From NCBI RefSeq assembly GCF_018736045.1, contig NZ_CP076132.1, positions 3,209,501 through 3,273,500 of the forward strand: a stretch of 64,000 nucleotides of DNA, given 5' to 3'. This document shows, one piece after another, positions 52,831-62,037 of the stretch. The translations under genes were made by a program, and so were the position numbers. The DNA comes from Flammeovirga yaeyamensis (lineage in GTDB: Bacteria; Bacteroidota; Bacteroidia; Cytophagales; Flammeovirgaceae). Every line of letters begins with the position of its first letter. Within the stretch, counting starts at the first letter, position 1. The notes under the pieces were generated by a model that saw only the letters and a list, made by a program, of their open reading frames with translations, did no database searches and was not told the DNA's origin.

Positions 52831-54468
52831 TTAAAAAGTTGGAGCAACGCTTTGAATATGATGTAAGTTTTGTTGATGCATCATTTGTTGGTGCATGAAA
52901 TTATTATGCCACATCATCTGTTGGTGCATCATCCAATCCGCATTATTATTGATAAACCAGAATTGTCCTCCGATCAACAATTCAAAAGGTACGATGACCA
53001 CTAATGGGGAATCTATTTTTTTGTCTTTTGGTCGTAATTTCAACTTCTTACCTCCTCCATTTAATACATGGGCTTTGATGAATTCGTCTACTTTTACATC
53101 AAATTTATCGTTGACTTCATTCAAAAGCTGATACTCCTTTACATAACCTTCGGTATCTATTTTCATGCGGACCAATAATGGTTTGTAAACATCATGGAAA
53201 ACAAAGAATTGATCTTTTATGTGGCTTTGAAAAAGCCTGTTTATCTTTTTCAGTTTGAAAGGATTTCCAGATTGAACAAAATAAGATTTCAATTGTCCAT
53301 GGTCGTTGAAAGTAATGGATGTTGGAACACCATTATCTAGCGTAATAAACTTCTTGAGGTTATCAAAAGGATCATAGAAATCGAACGTTCCCGTTTTCTG
53401 ATCTCCTTGTCCAAAATTGAAAACACACTCAGTATATTCAGCACCATATTCAGGTTTTACTTTTTCATTTCTATAAGAATACACTAAAAGGCCATCTTTA
53501 TATACTTCTCCCTGCTTCACTTCTCCATCTTCAATTGTCTTTTTAATGGCCAATTTCCCATTGTAATACATGGTATAGTTACCATGTAGCTCATTCATTT
53601 TGGTATTCTTAAAGTCGACTTCATATATTAATTCATCATACAAATTAAAGTACTGCTTTGTATAATAGTCTTGATAAATACCTTTAATTTTTGTGTAATA
53701 CTTTGCTTTTGATGTATCTCTCGTTTCTATAAAAAACTTATTTAAATAAGTCTTTTCATCTTTACTGAACTTAGAAGTTATCTTTGCAATATTGATTAAT
53801 CCTGCAATGGATTGATCATTTAATTCGAGATTCTTTTCGTATTCGAATCCTAAAAAAGCAAAGTAATTTACCGCACCTGTTTCCATGGTTTTTCCTTGAG
53901 TGATAACATTATCATACTTCGAGAAAAAATGCTCAATCATTGGTTCGATACTTTTTTTATTTGGGTTAATCTCTTCCCAAGTTTCCTCATCATACTTCTT
54001 TGCAATATAGGTCTGATGCATCACCGAACCGTTAAAGTTCATGTTATATACCTTTGCAAAGACTGTACTATCGAACTCTGCAATAAATTGTACAAAAGAC
54101 TCACGGTTTCGAGTTCTACCTCTGAAATGAATATTTTGTGCAACAAAAAAGGAATCCTGCCCTACTGTCACTGCAGAATATCTGCTTGGATAAATGGCTT
54201 CAGAAATACCATCAGCTGACTTTTTAGAAAGTTTAGCCACGGAGAATTTTGTTAGGGTTTTACTTGGATTACCCTCTTTGTCATAGACCTTTCCAGGTAA
54301 GAATTCTCCTAAATTTTTAGACACCGATGCCGAAGAAGAAAAAGAAAGTGGATCATAATACCCATGAATAGGCTGTCCGTATAAATCAAATTGAAGCCCG
54401 ATTGGCGTTTGTGCATTAGCAGTAAGTCCTACCAATAAAAATAGAACTAAATAGAGTAGTCGTTTCAT
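52831..54468 (-). CDS. Exported protein with TonB-like C-terminal domain and Met/His-rich tail
   Basis: A large protein with a signal peptide beginning at the second ATG (54466-54468; MKRLLYLVLFLLVG, cut after TANA). The first ATG, five codons earlier, is less suited to a signal sequence. The middle contains MORN-like toggles (FDFYDPFDNLKKFITLDNG, SITFNDHGQLKSYF). The region LVRMKIDTEGYVKEYQLLNE to VVIVPFELLI resembles a TonB C-terminal domain. The last 45 residues are rich in Met, His, Gln and Asn (WMMHQQMMWHNNFMHQQMM), suggesting metal binding or a low-complexity tail. Not a canonical TonB because it has no N-terminal anchor; function unknown. Confidence 0.7.
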   Translation of the reverse strand: MKRLLYLVLFLLVGLTANAQTPIGLQFDLYGQPIHGYYDPLSFSSSASVSKNLGEFLPGKVYDKEGNPSKTLTKFSVAKLSKKSADGISEAIYPSRYSAVTVGQDSFFVAQNIHFRGRTRNRESFVQFIAEFDSTVFAKVYNMNFNGSVMHQTYIAKKYDEETWEEINPNKKSIEPMIEHFFSKYDNVITQGKTMETGAVNYFAFLGFEYEKNLELNDQSIAGLINIAKITSKFSKDEKTYLNKFFIETRDTSKAKYYTKIKGIYQDYYTKQYFNLYDELIYEVDFKNTKMNELHGNYTMYYNGKLAIKKTIEDGEVKQGEVYKDGLLVYSYRNEKVKPEYGAEYTECVFNFGQGDQKTGTFDFYDPFDNLKKFITLDNGVPTSITFNDHGQLKSYFVQSGNPFKLKKINRLFQSHIKDQFFVFHDVYKPLLVRMKIDTEGYVKEYQLLNEVNDKFDVKVDEFIKAHVLNGGGKKLKLRPKDKKIDSPLVVIVPFELLIGGQFWFINNNADWMMHQQMMWHNNFMHQQMMHQQNLHHIQSVAPTF

Positions 54469-54595
54469 GTTTGCTTGATACATTATTAAAAAAGTAATTC
54501 AAATATAAAGAAGTTCTTCGATAATCAATAATTCCACCTCTCCTATCAGATTTATGATTACCTTAGTGGTTAGATAACAAGATATTAAAGTAAAT

Positions 54596-55696
54596 ATGAA
54601 ACCGACTAACTACTTAACTTCTCTCACTCCTCTAAGAGGAATAGCAGCTTTATGGGTTATTATTTTCCATATTGATGTAAGCACTTACTACCGTGATCTT
54701 GGCAGTTTATTCGATCGCTCTTCTACAGGTATTTTCTCTAAAGGATACTTATGGGTGGATTTCTTCTTTTTGTTAAGCGGATTCATCATCTACCATGTCT
54801 ATGGACAGGAGTTTAAAGAAGGCTTCTCATTTCTTAAGATGAAACGCTTTTTATGGACGCGTTTTAATCGATTATACCCTCTCCATTTATTTACTTTAAT
54901 GGTGACCATTATTGGTGCATTGGTCTTTGGTCAACTTTATCCTCAATTGATTGATGGAAGCTGGGAACTCTATTTCTCTCCCAAGGCCTTACTTCCCGAA
55001 TTCACCATGATGAATGCCATGAACTTCTATCATTTCTTATCATGGAATATGCCGTCGTGGTCTATTGGAGCAGAGTTTTGGACCTACTTCATCACCATCT
55101 TTATTCTCGGAGCATTGGGAAAACAAAATGAAGTAGGATGGATAATCTCTTCTGTTGTATCATTTAGTCTTTTGGTGATGTTAGTTCATTTCCATCCCAA
55201 CCATAATTTAGACATCACTTGGGATTTTGGTTGGGTGAGGTGCCTATTTCAATTTATCTTAGGAGTCAATATCTATCAATTATTTGATAAAAAAATCGGA
55301 GCTTCATTTCTATCAAAAGACATTGTTTTTATAGTATTGATGGTGAGCATTGGCATTGGTTTTCACTTTATGTGGAATGATTTGATATTCGTTCCTTTAT
55401 TTGCTTTACTCTTACTTGCAACAGCCTACAACAACAATAAAGTAAGCGCTTTGTTAGAATCTCCATCCCTAAAATTCTTAGGTGATATCTCCTACTCACT
55501 TTATCTGATGCACGGGTTAGTCTTCTTCTTTTTCTGGTTTCAGTTTCCGATATGGAAAGCGCAATTCGGTTGGGAGACTTTACCCCAATGGATGCATCTT
55601 CTGTATATGATCACTTTCATCGGGATCACCATCTTGATATCGAATTGGAGTTATAAATATATAGAGGTAAAAGGCAGAAAGTGGCTCAGAAAATAA
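54596..55696 (+). CDS. Acyltransferase family 3 (OafA/YrhL-like) membrane protein
   Basis: A 366-residue membrane O-acyltransferase with about ten predicted helices. Family marks are LRGIAALWVIIFHID near the start with the catalytic His, VDFFFLLSGFIIYHVYG, and FNRLYPLHLFTL. The late segment FLGDISYSLYLMHGL is also typical. These enzymes transfer acetyl or other acyl groups to glycans or lipids at the inner membrane. No glycan gene cluster is adjacent, so the acceptor is unknown. The gene diverges from the TonB-like gene with 112 bp between them. Confidence 0.9.
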   Translation: MKPTNYLTSLTPLRGIAALWVIIFHIDVSTYYRDLGSLFDRSSTGIFSKGYLWVDFFFLLSGFIIYHVYGQEFKEGFSFLKMKRFLWTRFNRLYPLHLFTLMVTIIGALVFGQLYPQLIDGSWELYFSPKALLPEFTMMNAMNFYHFLSWNMPSWSIGAEFWTYFITIFILGALGKQNEVGWIISSVVSFSLLVMLVHFHPNHNLDITWDFGWVRCLFQFILGVNIYQLFDKKIGASFLSKDIVFIVLMVSIGIGFHFMWNDLIFVPLFALLLLATAYNNNKVSALLESPSLKFLGDISYSLYLMHGLVFFFFWFQFPIWKAQFGWETLPQWMHLLYMITFIGITILISNWSYKYIEVKGRKWLRK

Positions 55697-55979
55697 GCGA
55701 GTTCACTTCTGATCCTTATTAATAGCACATCTCTACGATATTATTGTACTATCATCTTAACAATCCCTATTCAATTCGTTATCCAAGGAATAATCAGTAA
55801 TTTTGTGAAGTAATCAATTTGATATTTTGATTTGCATCTTTTCTAGTCCACGTGAATTGTGACATCTAACTTTGAGCTCCCCCCGAGTTTGGTTAGCTTC
55901 CCTCCAATTTCCCTCTGTTCGCTTAGAACATCTCAATATCCTAAGGACATCAGTTTCTTAGTCACTTAAAAATAGAAGT

Positions 55980-57569
55980 ATGAGTCGCCACGTTCGTAGT
56001 GATCAAAAAACCTTTTGGGGCATTAAAGCAAATGCCACCGTTTCCCTTACATCCATATTTATCATTTTAGTACTTGTTGTAAGTACACTCGTCGTCGGAG
56101 AACCAATGAAAACGTGGTTCGCCGAAACACAAAATGCAGTAGCCAATAATGTCGGATGGCTATTTATTTTACTATTAAACTGCATGCTTTTCTTTGCATT
56201 ATTCTTAGGCTTTGGTAAGTACGGAAAAATAAAGATTGGCGGACAAGATGCAAAACCAGAGTTCTCTCAAACGGCATGGTTTGCCATGTTATTCAGTGCC
56301 GGTATGGGTATCGGTTTACTTTTTTATTCAGTTGCAGAACCTATCTTTCACTTCAATAGTAATCCATTCTTGAAAGAGGGTGGAGCACCTGCAATGGCAG
56401 CTGAAAAAGCAATGGGGATTACCTTTTTACACTGGGGAGTACATGCTTGGGCATTATATGCGGTAGTAGGATTAGCATTGGCCTTCTTTACTTTCAATTT
56501 AAAATTACCACTCACCATCCGCTCTATTTTCTTTCCCTTATTAGGTAAAAGAGTCTATGGCTTGATGGGAGATATCATTGATATTATTGCAGTAATCGCC
56601 ACCTTATTTGGTCTAGCTACCTCATTAGGTTTAGGAGTACAACAAGTCAATGCTGGACTTACCTATCTCTTTGGTATTGAAACTTCTAACTCGGTAGAAC
56701 TGATCCTTATTGTCATCATCACTGGATTTGCTACGCTATCTCTGGTATTAGGGCTTGATAAAGGAATTAGAATGTTAAGTGAATGGAATATTCGTTTAGC
56801 ATTAGGGTTAATGATTATAGTATTATGCGTTGGACCTACCCTTTTCATTTTAAAGTCATTCGTACAAAATATTGGTTACTACATTTATGAATTTTTCGAG
56901 TTAAGTTTTTGGACCAACTCTTACAAAGGTGTAGTAGTCGATGATAAGAATTGGCAGAACTCATGGACGGTATTCTACTGGGCTTGGTGGATTTCATGGT
57001 CGCCATTTGTGGGTATTTTTATCGCTCGTATTTCTAAAGGTCGTACCATCAAAGAGTTTATTTTAGGTGTTTTAATTGTTCCACCATTATTGACTTTCTT
57101 ATGGCTGTCCGTATTTGGAGGTAGTGCTTTATATCAAGAATTAACGGGGAATCATAATATTACAGAAGCGGTAAATAATAACGTAGCCACGGCTATATTT
57201 TATCTACTAGAACAATACCCTTTTACGACATTCACTTCTATCCTAACGGTTATTTTGGTGACGAGTTTCTTTGTTACCTCATCAGACTCTGGTTCCTTCG
57301 TAGTAGATACGTTAACCTCTGGAGGAAGACACGATGCACCTGTTGGACAAAAAATATTCTGGGCCTCTATGGAAGGCTTGATTGCTGGAGTTTTATTGAT
57401 GGGCGGAGGCTTAATTGCTTTACAAACCGCTTCCATCCTCACCGGGTTACCATTTGCCATAATCATAATTATTATGTGTTTCTCCTTCTATAAAGCATTA
57501 AGTGATTATTACGACGAACACTTTAAATCGCACAGAGAAGTACACAGAAGGGAGAAAAAGAAAAAATAA
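55980..57569 (+). CDS. BCCT-family transporter (betaine/carnitine/choline)
   Basis: A 529-residue carrier with twelve predicted helices. The BCCT signature WAWWISWSPFVGIFIARISK lies near residues 322-342, and GMGIGLLFYSVAEPI near 105 carries the unwound helix-1 Gly-rich stretch. ITFLHWGVHAWALYAVVG precedes the core aromatic box. BCCT carriers take up glycine betaine, choline or carnitine, often with Na+, for osmoprotection. The C-terminal basic tail (HREVHRREKKKK) resembles osmosensing tails of the family. TAATTTTG at 55798-55805 is a possible promoter box in a 283-bp leader with no other recognised feature. The outer-membrane barrel gene follows 149 bp later. Confidence 0.92.
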   Translation: MSRHVRSDQKTFWGIKANATVSLTSIFIILVLVVSTLVVGEPMKTWFAETQNAVANNVGWLFILLLNCMLFFALFLGFGKYGKIKIGGQDAKPEFSQTAWFAMLFSAGMGIGLLFYSVAEPIFHFNSNPFLKEGGAPAMAAEKAMGITFLHWGVHAWALYAVVGLALAFFTFNLKLPLTIRSIFFPLLGKRVYGLMGDIIDIIAVIATLFGLATSLGLGVQQVNAGLTYLFGIETSNSVELILIVIITGFATLSLVLGLDKGIRMLSEWNIRLALGLMIIVLCVGPTLFILKSFVQNIGYYIYEFFELSFWTNSYKGVVVDDKNWQNSWTVFYWAWWISWSPFVGIFIARISKGRTIKEFILGVLIVPPLLTFLWLSVFGGSALYQELTGNHNITEAVNNNVATAIFYLLEQYPFTTFTSILTVILVTSFFVTSSDSGSFVVDTLTSGGRHDAPVGQKIFWASMEGLIAGVLLMGGGLIALQTASILTGLPFAIIIIIMCFSFYKALSDYYDEHFKSHREVHRREKKKK

Positions 57570-57608
57570 TTCCCGATATAAGGATGTATCATCATTCAAT
57601 AAATCCCG

Positions 57609-57646
57609 TATCAAAAGCCCAGGAATTCATTCCTGGGTTATTGATA
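57609..57646 (+). terminator. Hairpin between the BCCT and barrel genes
   Basis: CCCAGGAAT-TC-ATTCCTGGG is a perfect stem at 57618-57637, extended further out by TATCA / TGATA. It is followed by an A-rich, not T-rich stretch, so it may only partly stop transcription from the BCCT gene. Confidence 0.5.
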
Positions 57647-57718
57647 TGAGAAAAAAATAGATAATTGATACAACCTCCCACACACTCATCAAATAATTTT
57701 CGCACGCATTATTCCATC

Positions 57719-58876
57719 ATGAAAAAATATTTACTACTATCTTTCTTATTTCTCCTCTCATCCCCTTTATTTTCCCAAGACAAACCCGAATTTCATTTCG
57801 GAGGAGCGCTAAGGTTTAACTACAATTATTCCACTTGGAAAGAAGGACACCAACAAAGAGGTGGAGATTTCGGATACGATATGTTTTCACTACAACCCAC
57901 ATTGAAATATAAAGGCATCGGACTAAAAACCGATATTCGAATTTATTCTGAAGCCTTCGGAGGATATTTCATGAAATTCGGTTGGTTTGATTACAATTTC
58001 ACCGACGAAAATCAGATTCAGTTAGGTTTAACACAAGTGCCTTTTGGTATCACCACCTTTAACTCACATAACTGGTTCTTCAGTTTAAATTATTATTTAG
58101 GTCTTGAAGATGATCATGATATGGGCGGTAAATTCACCCACTCAGGTGAGGGTTGGGAATACAGCATCGCCTTCTTCAAAAACGCAGAAGAACTTTCGTT
58201 CGGCAGCTACTCTGATGCATCAAATAGTCGTTATTCTTATGATGTCGGCTCCATAGACGAAAATGGAGATGGCACACTTCAATATCGAAATAAGGAAACG
58301 AATCAGTTTAACGTCAACCTTCTGAAAAAACTAAAAACCGGTGAGATGGCGCATAAACTGGGTATCTCCGTTATGTTTGGTGGATTATACAACCTCGATA
58401 CCGAAAAAATGGGCAAGCATTATGCTGCCGCCCTACATTATGAATTCGATATCAAAAAATGGAATTTAAAAGCACAGGCTTCCTACTATAAAAAAGACGC
58501 CCATGCTCCCGATGGTGAAAGAAAGGATGTCGTAGCACTTACTGCTTACGGTGCTCCCTACCTTGTCGCCGCTGAGGCCATGACGTATACACTTGGCGTA
58601 AGTTTCACCCAACCCGTCGAATGGGGACCTGTCAGCTCCCTCATGTTCTACAACGACTTTGGATACATGGACAAAACAGAAGAAGCCTTCTACGACTCCT
58701 ACCAAAACGTGACGGGCTGTATGATCACCGCCGGACCGATGTATATCTATGTCGATGGAGCTCTGGGAAAAAACCAGCCTTGGCTTGGGCCGAACTACAA
58801 CACCGCTCTGGCCTATGGAGATGAAGATGCGGGCTGGCACATGCGCTTCAACATAAACTTTGGGCTGTATTTTTAG
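57719..58876 (+). CDS. Outer-membrane beta-barrel (porin-like) protein
   Basis: A 385-residue exported protein. The start used is the ATG at 57719, which gives a clean signal peptide (MKKYLLLSFLFLLSSPLFSQ); the longer frame begins at a TTG 54 nt earlier. The mature part has alternating aromatic and polar strands (FHFGGALRFNYNYS, GLKTDIRIYSEAF, YGWFDYNF-type strands) and ends with Phe (NINFGLYF), the usual mark of outer-membrane barrels. It resembles porin-type proteins of Bacteroidota that have no close name. Next to a BCCT carrier it may admit zwitterionic solutes, but the solute is not known. Confidence 0.8.
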   Translation: MKKYLLLSFLFLLSSPLFSQDKPEFHFGGALRFNYNYSTWKEGHQQRGGDFGYDMFSLQPTLKYKGIGLKTDIRIYSEAFGGYFMKFGWFDYNFTDENQIQLGLTQVPFGITTFNSHNWFFSLNYYLGLEDDHDMGGKFTHSGEGWEYSIAFFKNAEELSFGSYSDASNSRYSYDVGSIDENGDGTLQYRNKETNQFNVNLLKKLKTGEMAHKLGISVMFGGLYNLDTEKMGKHYAAALHYEFDIKKWNLKAQASYYKKDAHAPDGERKDVVALTAYGAPYLVAAEAMTYTLGVSFTQPVEWGPVSSLMFYNDFGYMDKTEEAFYDSYQNVTGCMITAGPMYIYVDGALGKNQPWLGPNYNTALAYGDEDAGWHMRFNINFGLYF

Positions 58877-58913
58877 GGTCAAAGAAGAAGTGGTTTGAAA
58901 AGTAGGTCAAGGA

Positions 58914-58934
58914 TGGGCGAATCGCATTCGCCCA
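58914..58934. repeat. REP-like GC-rich palindrome
   Basis: TGGGCGAAT-CGC-ATTCGCCCA is a perfect 9-bp inverted repeat, 38 bp beyond the barrel gene. It follows the same GGGCGnAT pattern as 52806-52824. The rest of the gap (58935-59223) is A/T-rich and shows no gene, only a possible promoter region for the next gene. Confidence 0.6.
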
Positions 58935-59223
58935 TAAGGCTTAATTAGAGATAAGCTTTTTTTATCATTCGGGGGATTATCATTTATAAAGGCTATTATC
59001 CTTTTTTGTTGTTATTGATCCTGAAGAGTTCTTTCATTTTATTTCTAAGTCTAGGAATAATAAAAGAAGAAAAGTCTGTAAATTGAGTATTGCATAAAAA
59101 AATATTTATAAATTTGAATTAAGTATATATCATTTGAAGTAAGTAAAATAATTATAGATTTTTTTTATTCTAAGATATACGAGCTAAAACTATTTTTTAT
59201 TCTGACTAAAACAAACTCAATTT

Positions 59224-62037
59224 ATGCTCGAGCAAAAATTAACTACGACTGAAAAAAAAGATAAATATTCCGGAACTGACCTTGAGGTAAATGACAAGGT
59301 TTTGGATAAATTTGATTTTGCCAATCAACAAAAAGAAAAACATAAAACTGTTGCAAACCATCTAATCATTGAGGGACAATGGTTTCATATTGTATTTAAA
59401 CCAGGAGTTCACAGTTTTATTCAAAGACAATTAATTCCATATAAATTCGAAAATGGACAATATGTAGCTTCTTCAAAAAAATTAGATCTCTATCTTTTAA
59501 TGATTAACATCACAAATGATGGAAGTTTATTTTATAAAGCCAAATTAGAAGGAGAAGATAATTATGTCTATTTAAAGAAAAATATTATAGATAATTGCAT
59601 TAAAGGGCCTCATCCTATTGCAAGATTATCCATCTTATTAGAAGAAGTATTTGTACCTGCCTTTTTTTCTGATGAAACCACTTTAGTTGCCAAAAAAACA
59701 ACCGCTTTTTCAAATGAAGGGACGGTTCTCGATCCAAAAATGGGAGAATATGCCTGTGAAATTAATGCCAATACTAAAGTGCATGTTTATGAAAAAATTG
59801 GTGATTATGCGGCTGTTAAATGTATAGGTGGTGATGTAGATGAAAATAAGAGCTATTTGATAAAATGGAATGACTTAGTATATGATCTTGTAGAGATGCC
59901 CCCTGACCCAAGCACAATAAGACATAATATTAAAAATTCAGATACCATAGAAAAAATTGTCACTAAGTATTATAAACCTCACGACGATTTTAACATTAAC
60001 TATTTTATTAATGCTTTACTTTTTATTAATAATCCAAATCGAGTGAAGAAAGATAATCCTCTTGTAGGAATTTATCTTGAGGATGACTCTTATTGGCAAA
60101 TCATTAAAGAAAAATTCAATTTACAAACAGGGTTAATAAACATCATTCCAGGGAGAGCCATATGGATTCCTTCTCAAGCATATATGGAGGGTATATATGA
60201 TTTCTTACCAAATGTTGGTGACTTTGTAGAAGATTGGTTTAAGGATTTTGAAGATACTGGTGAAAAATTATTAGCTCAAATAAAAAAATATTGGGTAGAT
60301 GGTATTGGGGTGAATATTTCTGCTTATGCAGGCGGTACTTTTGGGATACCTAGAATCGATAGAGATATAAAATGTACGGTCATCAGAAATGGAGATACTA
60401 TAATTCTTAAAAAATACAATGCCACTGGAGTTGGAGCAGAAGTCGGAGTCGGAGCAGGTATTGAGTTTGGGTCTAAAAAATCAGCAATAAGTGGAGGGGC
60501 AACCGCGGGAATGGAGATGAGTATAATGGGACGTTTATATTCATTATTAGAGTTTAATATTCCTTTAGATGCAAAACAATTAATTCAATGGGTAAAAAAT
60601 AAATCTTCTGATATTAATCCCTTCTATTTAATTATTCAAAAAGGTGTCCCAGGATTTTTAATTGACTTTTTAGATTCGTTCAAGGAAACAGAAGAAGTAG
60701 ACCCTTTCTTGCGAAGAGCGGTTACTGGGATTTTAATTGAAGGTCAACTTGGAGCAAATGCAAAGTTAGGAGCGGTGGAAGCCAAGAAAAATGATAATTC
60801 TTATGCTGGCAGACAAAAAGGAAAAGATGCAGTAGCTTATGCGGATGATCAAACTATTAAAAAACTCACAGATAGTGATGTAGACTTTATTCGTGATAAA
60901 ACTGGAGGTTTAATAGATAGAGATTTATTGAATAAAAGAGCTTCATTTTTTGGTAGAATTTTAGATAAAATCGGAATATCCTTGGGGCTATTTTTAAAAT
61001 TAGGTTTTTCGATTTCAAAAGAGGATGTATATCACAAAGAAAGAAAGTCCAAAATAATTCTTACCGCAAATTTAGCAGGAGATTATAAAGTCCCTTTTTT
61101 TACCTCCGGTGCTATGAATAAAACTTTAGGCATAGAGTTAAATATTCAAGAAAAAGAAAATGGCGAATTTGATCTCTTCAAAGATGTTGCTATTTTTCTT
61201 CAAGATGGAGAAGTGGAATGGTATGATGGTAATAGTAGCCTTTATTACATTAATTTAAATAAAGATCTTTTTATAAAATTAGTGACACAATTCAAAAGTT
61301 TAGATGGCATTCTAGAATATGTTACTGGAATAAAAATGAATCCAGACTCCGTGACGAAGGAGGATATTTTAATGCCTACATTCTCTCGTTATCATATTAA
61401 TTCTGATAAGTTAGTCAAAATGGCCTCTTTTCAGCTAGAAAAAAAATTAAGAGGAATAAACCTACAGAGAAAAAATAAACAGGTAATGAGCAAGGATTAT
61501 AAAAGCTTCTTTCCTCGTTTCTCTGCCTATTTCGAAATTGACCACCAAAAAATGAAAGATGTAAAATTCTCCAATTTTTTAGTTAAAAATCTCACCGGTC
61601 ATGATAAAGACGACATAATAAAACAGCTTTGGAATATTTTTATTATGGATCCCACTGCAAATCATGAGTTTCCCAAGGAGTTACTACAAAAGTTAGGTGA
61701 AACAGGTAGTGATAAAATATTAGATAGTCTAAAACAATCATTCAATCAATTTTTGCAACAAATAATTGAGAAAAATGCATGGCATTTTAGAGCCGAATTT
61801 AGTGTAATGGCAGCATTAGGATTTGATCTTGGCGCTGGAGTGAAAGGAGCAATAGATGCCAATGGAGAAGGGAAGTTAATATGGGAACCAAGTGAAAAGA
61901 TTAAAACAAAAATAAATGATGAACTCATAGATTATTTAGAAAACATTAAAAATTCTAGTCAGCTATTACTCTTTAATGATGAAAATATTTATGAAACATT
62001 GATTCAAAATTTAACTACTGATCTAACTAAAAAATAA
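59224..62037 (+). CDS. Large SH3/LysM-like protein of unknown function (937 aa)
   Basis: No full-length family recognised. It has no signal peptide or clear membrane anchor. Residues about 160-215 look like a bacterial SH3-type domain (YACEINANTKVHVYEKIG). Residues about 238-320 resemble a LysM pair (IRHNIKNSDTIEKIVTKYY, then GLINIIPGRAIWIPS). Three Gly/Ala-rich stretches follow (GVNISAYAGGTFGIP, VGAEVGVGAGIEFG, MAALGFDLGAGVKGAI), which could insert in membranes or form beta structure. This LysM plus Gly-rich makeup recurs in effector or contractile-tail accessory proteins. The stop codon overlaps the start of the following lipoprotein gene (TAATG), so both are co-translated, as for a toxin with its immunity protein. 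That role is a guess. Confidence 0.7.
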   Translation: MLEQKLTTTEKKDKYSGTDLEVNDKVLDKFDFANQQKEKHKTVANHLIIEGQWFHIVFKPGVHSFIQRQLIPYKFENGQYVASSKKLDLYLLMINITNDGSLFYKAKLEGEDNYVYLKKNIIDNCIKGPHPIARLSILLEEVFVPAFFSDETTLVAKKTTAFSNEGTVLDPKMGEYACEINANTKVHVYEKIGDYAAVKCIGGDVDENKSYLIKWNDLVYDLVEMPPDPSTIRHNIKNSDTIEKIVTKYYKPHDDFNINYFINALLFINNPNRVKKDNPLVGIYLEDDSYWQIIKEKFNLQTGLINIIPGRAIWIPSQAYMEGIYDFLPNVGDFVEDWFKDFEDTGEKLLAQIKKYWVDGIGVNISAYAGGTFGIPRIDRDIKCTVIRNGDTIILKKYNATGVGAEVGVGAGIEFGSKKSAISGGATAGMEMSIMGRLYSLLEFNIPLDAKQLIQWVKNKSSDINPFYLIIQKGVPGFLIDFLDSFKETEEVDPFLRRAVTGILIEGQLGANAKLGAVEAKKNDNSYAGRQKGKDAVAYADDQTIKKLTDSDVDFIRDKTGGLIDRDLLNKRASFFGRILDKIGISLGLFLKLGFSISKEDVYHKERKSKIILTANLAGDYKVPFFTSGAMNKTLGIELNIQEKENGEFDLFKDVAIFLQDGEVEWYDGNSSLYYINLNKDLFIKLVTQFKSLDGILEYVTGIKMNPDSVTKEDILMPTFSRYHINSDKLVKMASFQLEKKLRGINLQRKNKQVMSKDYKSFFPRFSAYFEIDHQKMKDVKFSNFLVKNLTGHDKDDIIKQLWNIFIMDPTANHEFPKELLQKLGETGSDKILDSLKQSFNQFLQQIIEKNAWHFRAEFSVMAALGFDLGAGVKGAIDANGEGKLIWEPSEKIKTKINDELIDYLENIKNSSQLLLFNDENIYETLIQNLTTDLTKK

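Noticed and set aside
58466-58882. 138-codon minus-strand frame in the barrel gene
   Set aside because: It lies wholly inside the porin-like gene, whose signal peptide and terminal Phe support the plus-strand reading.
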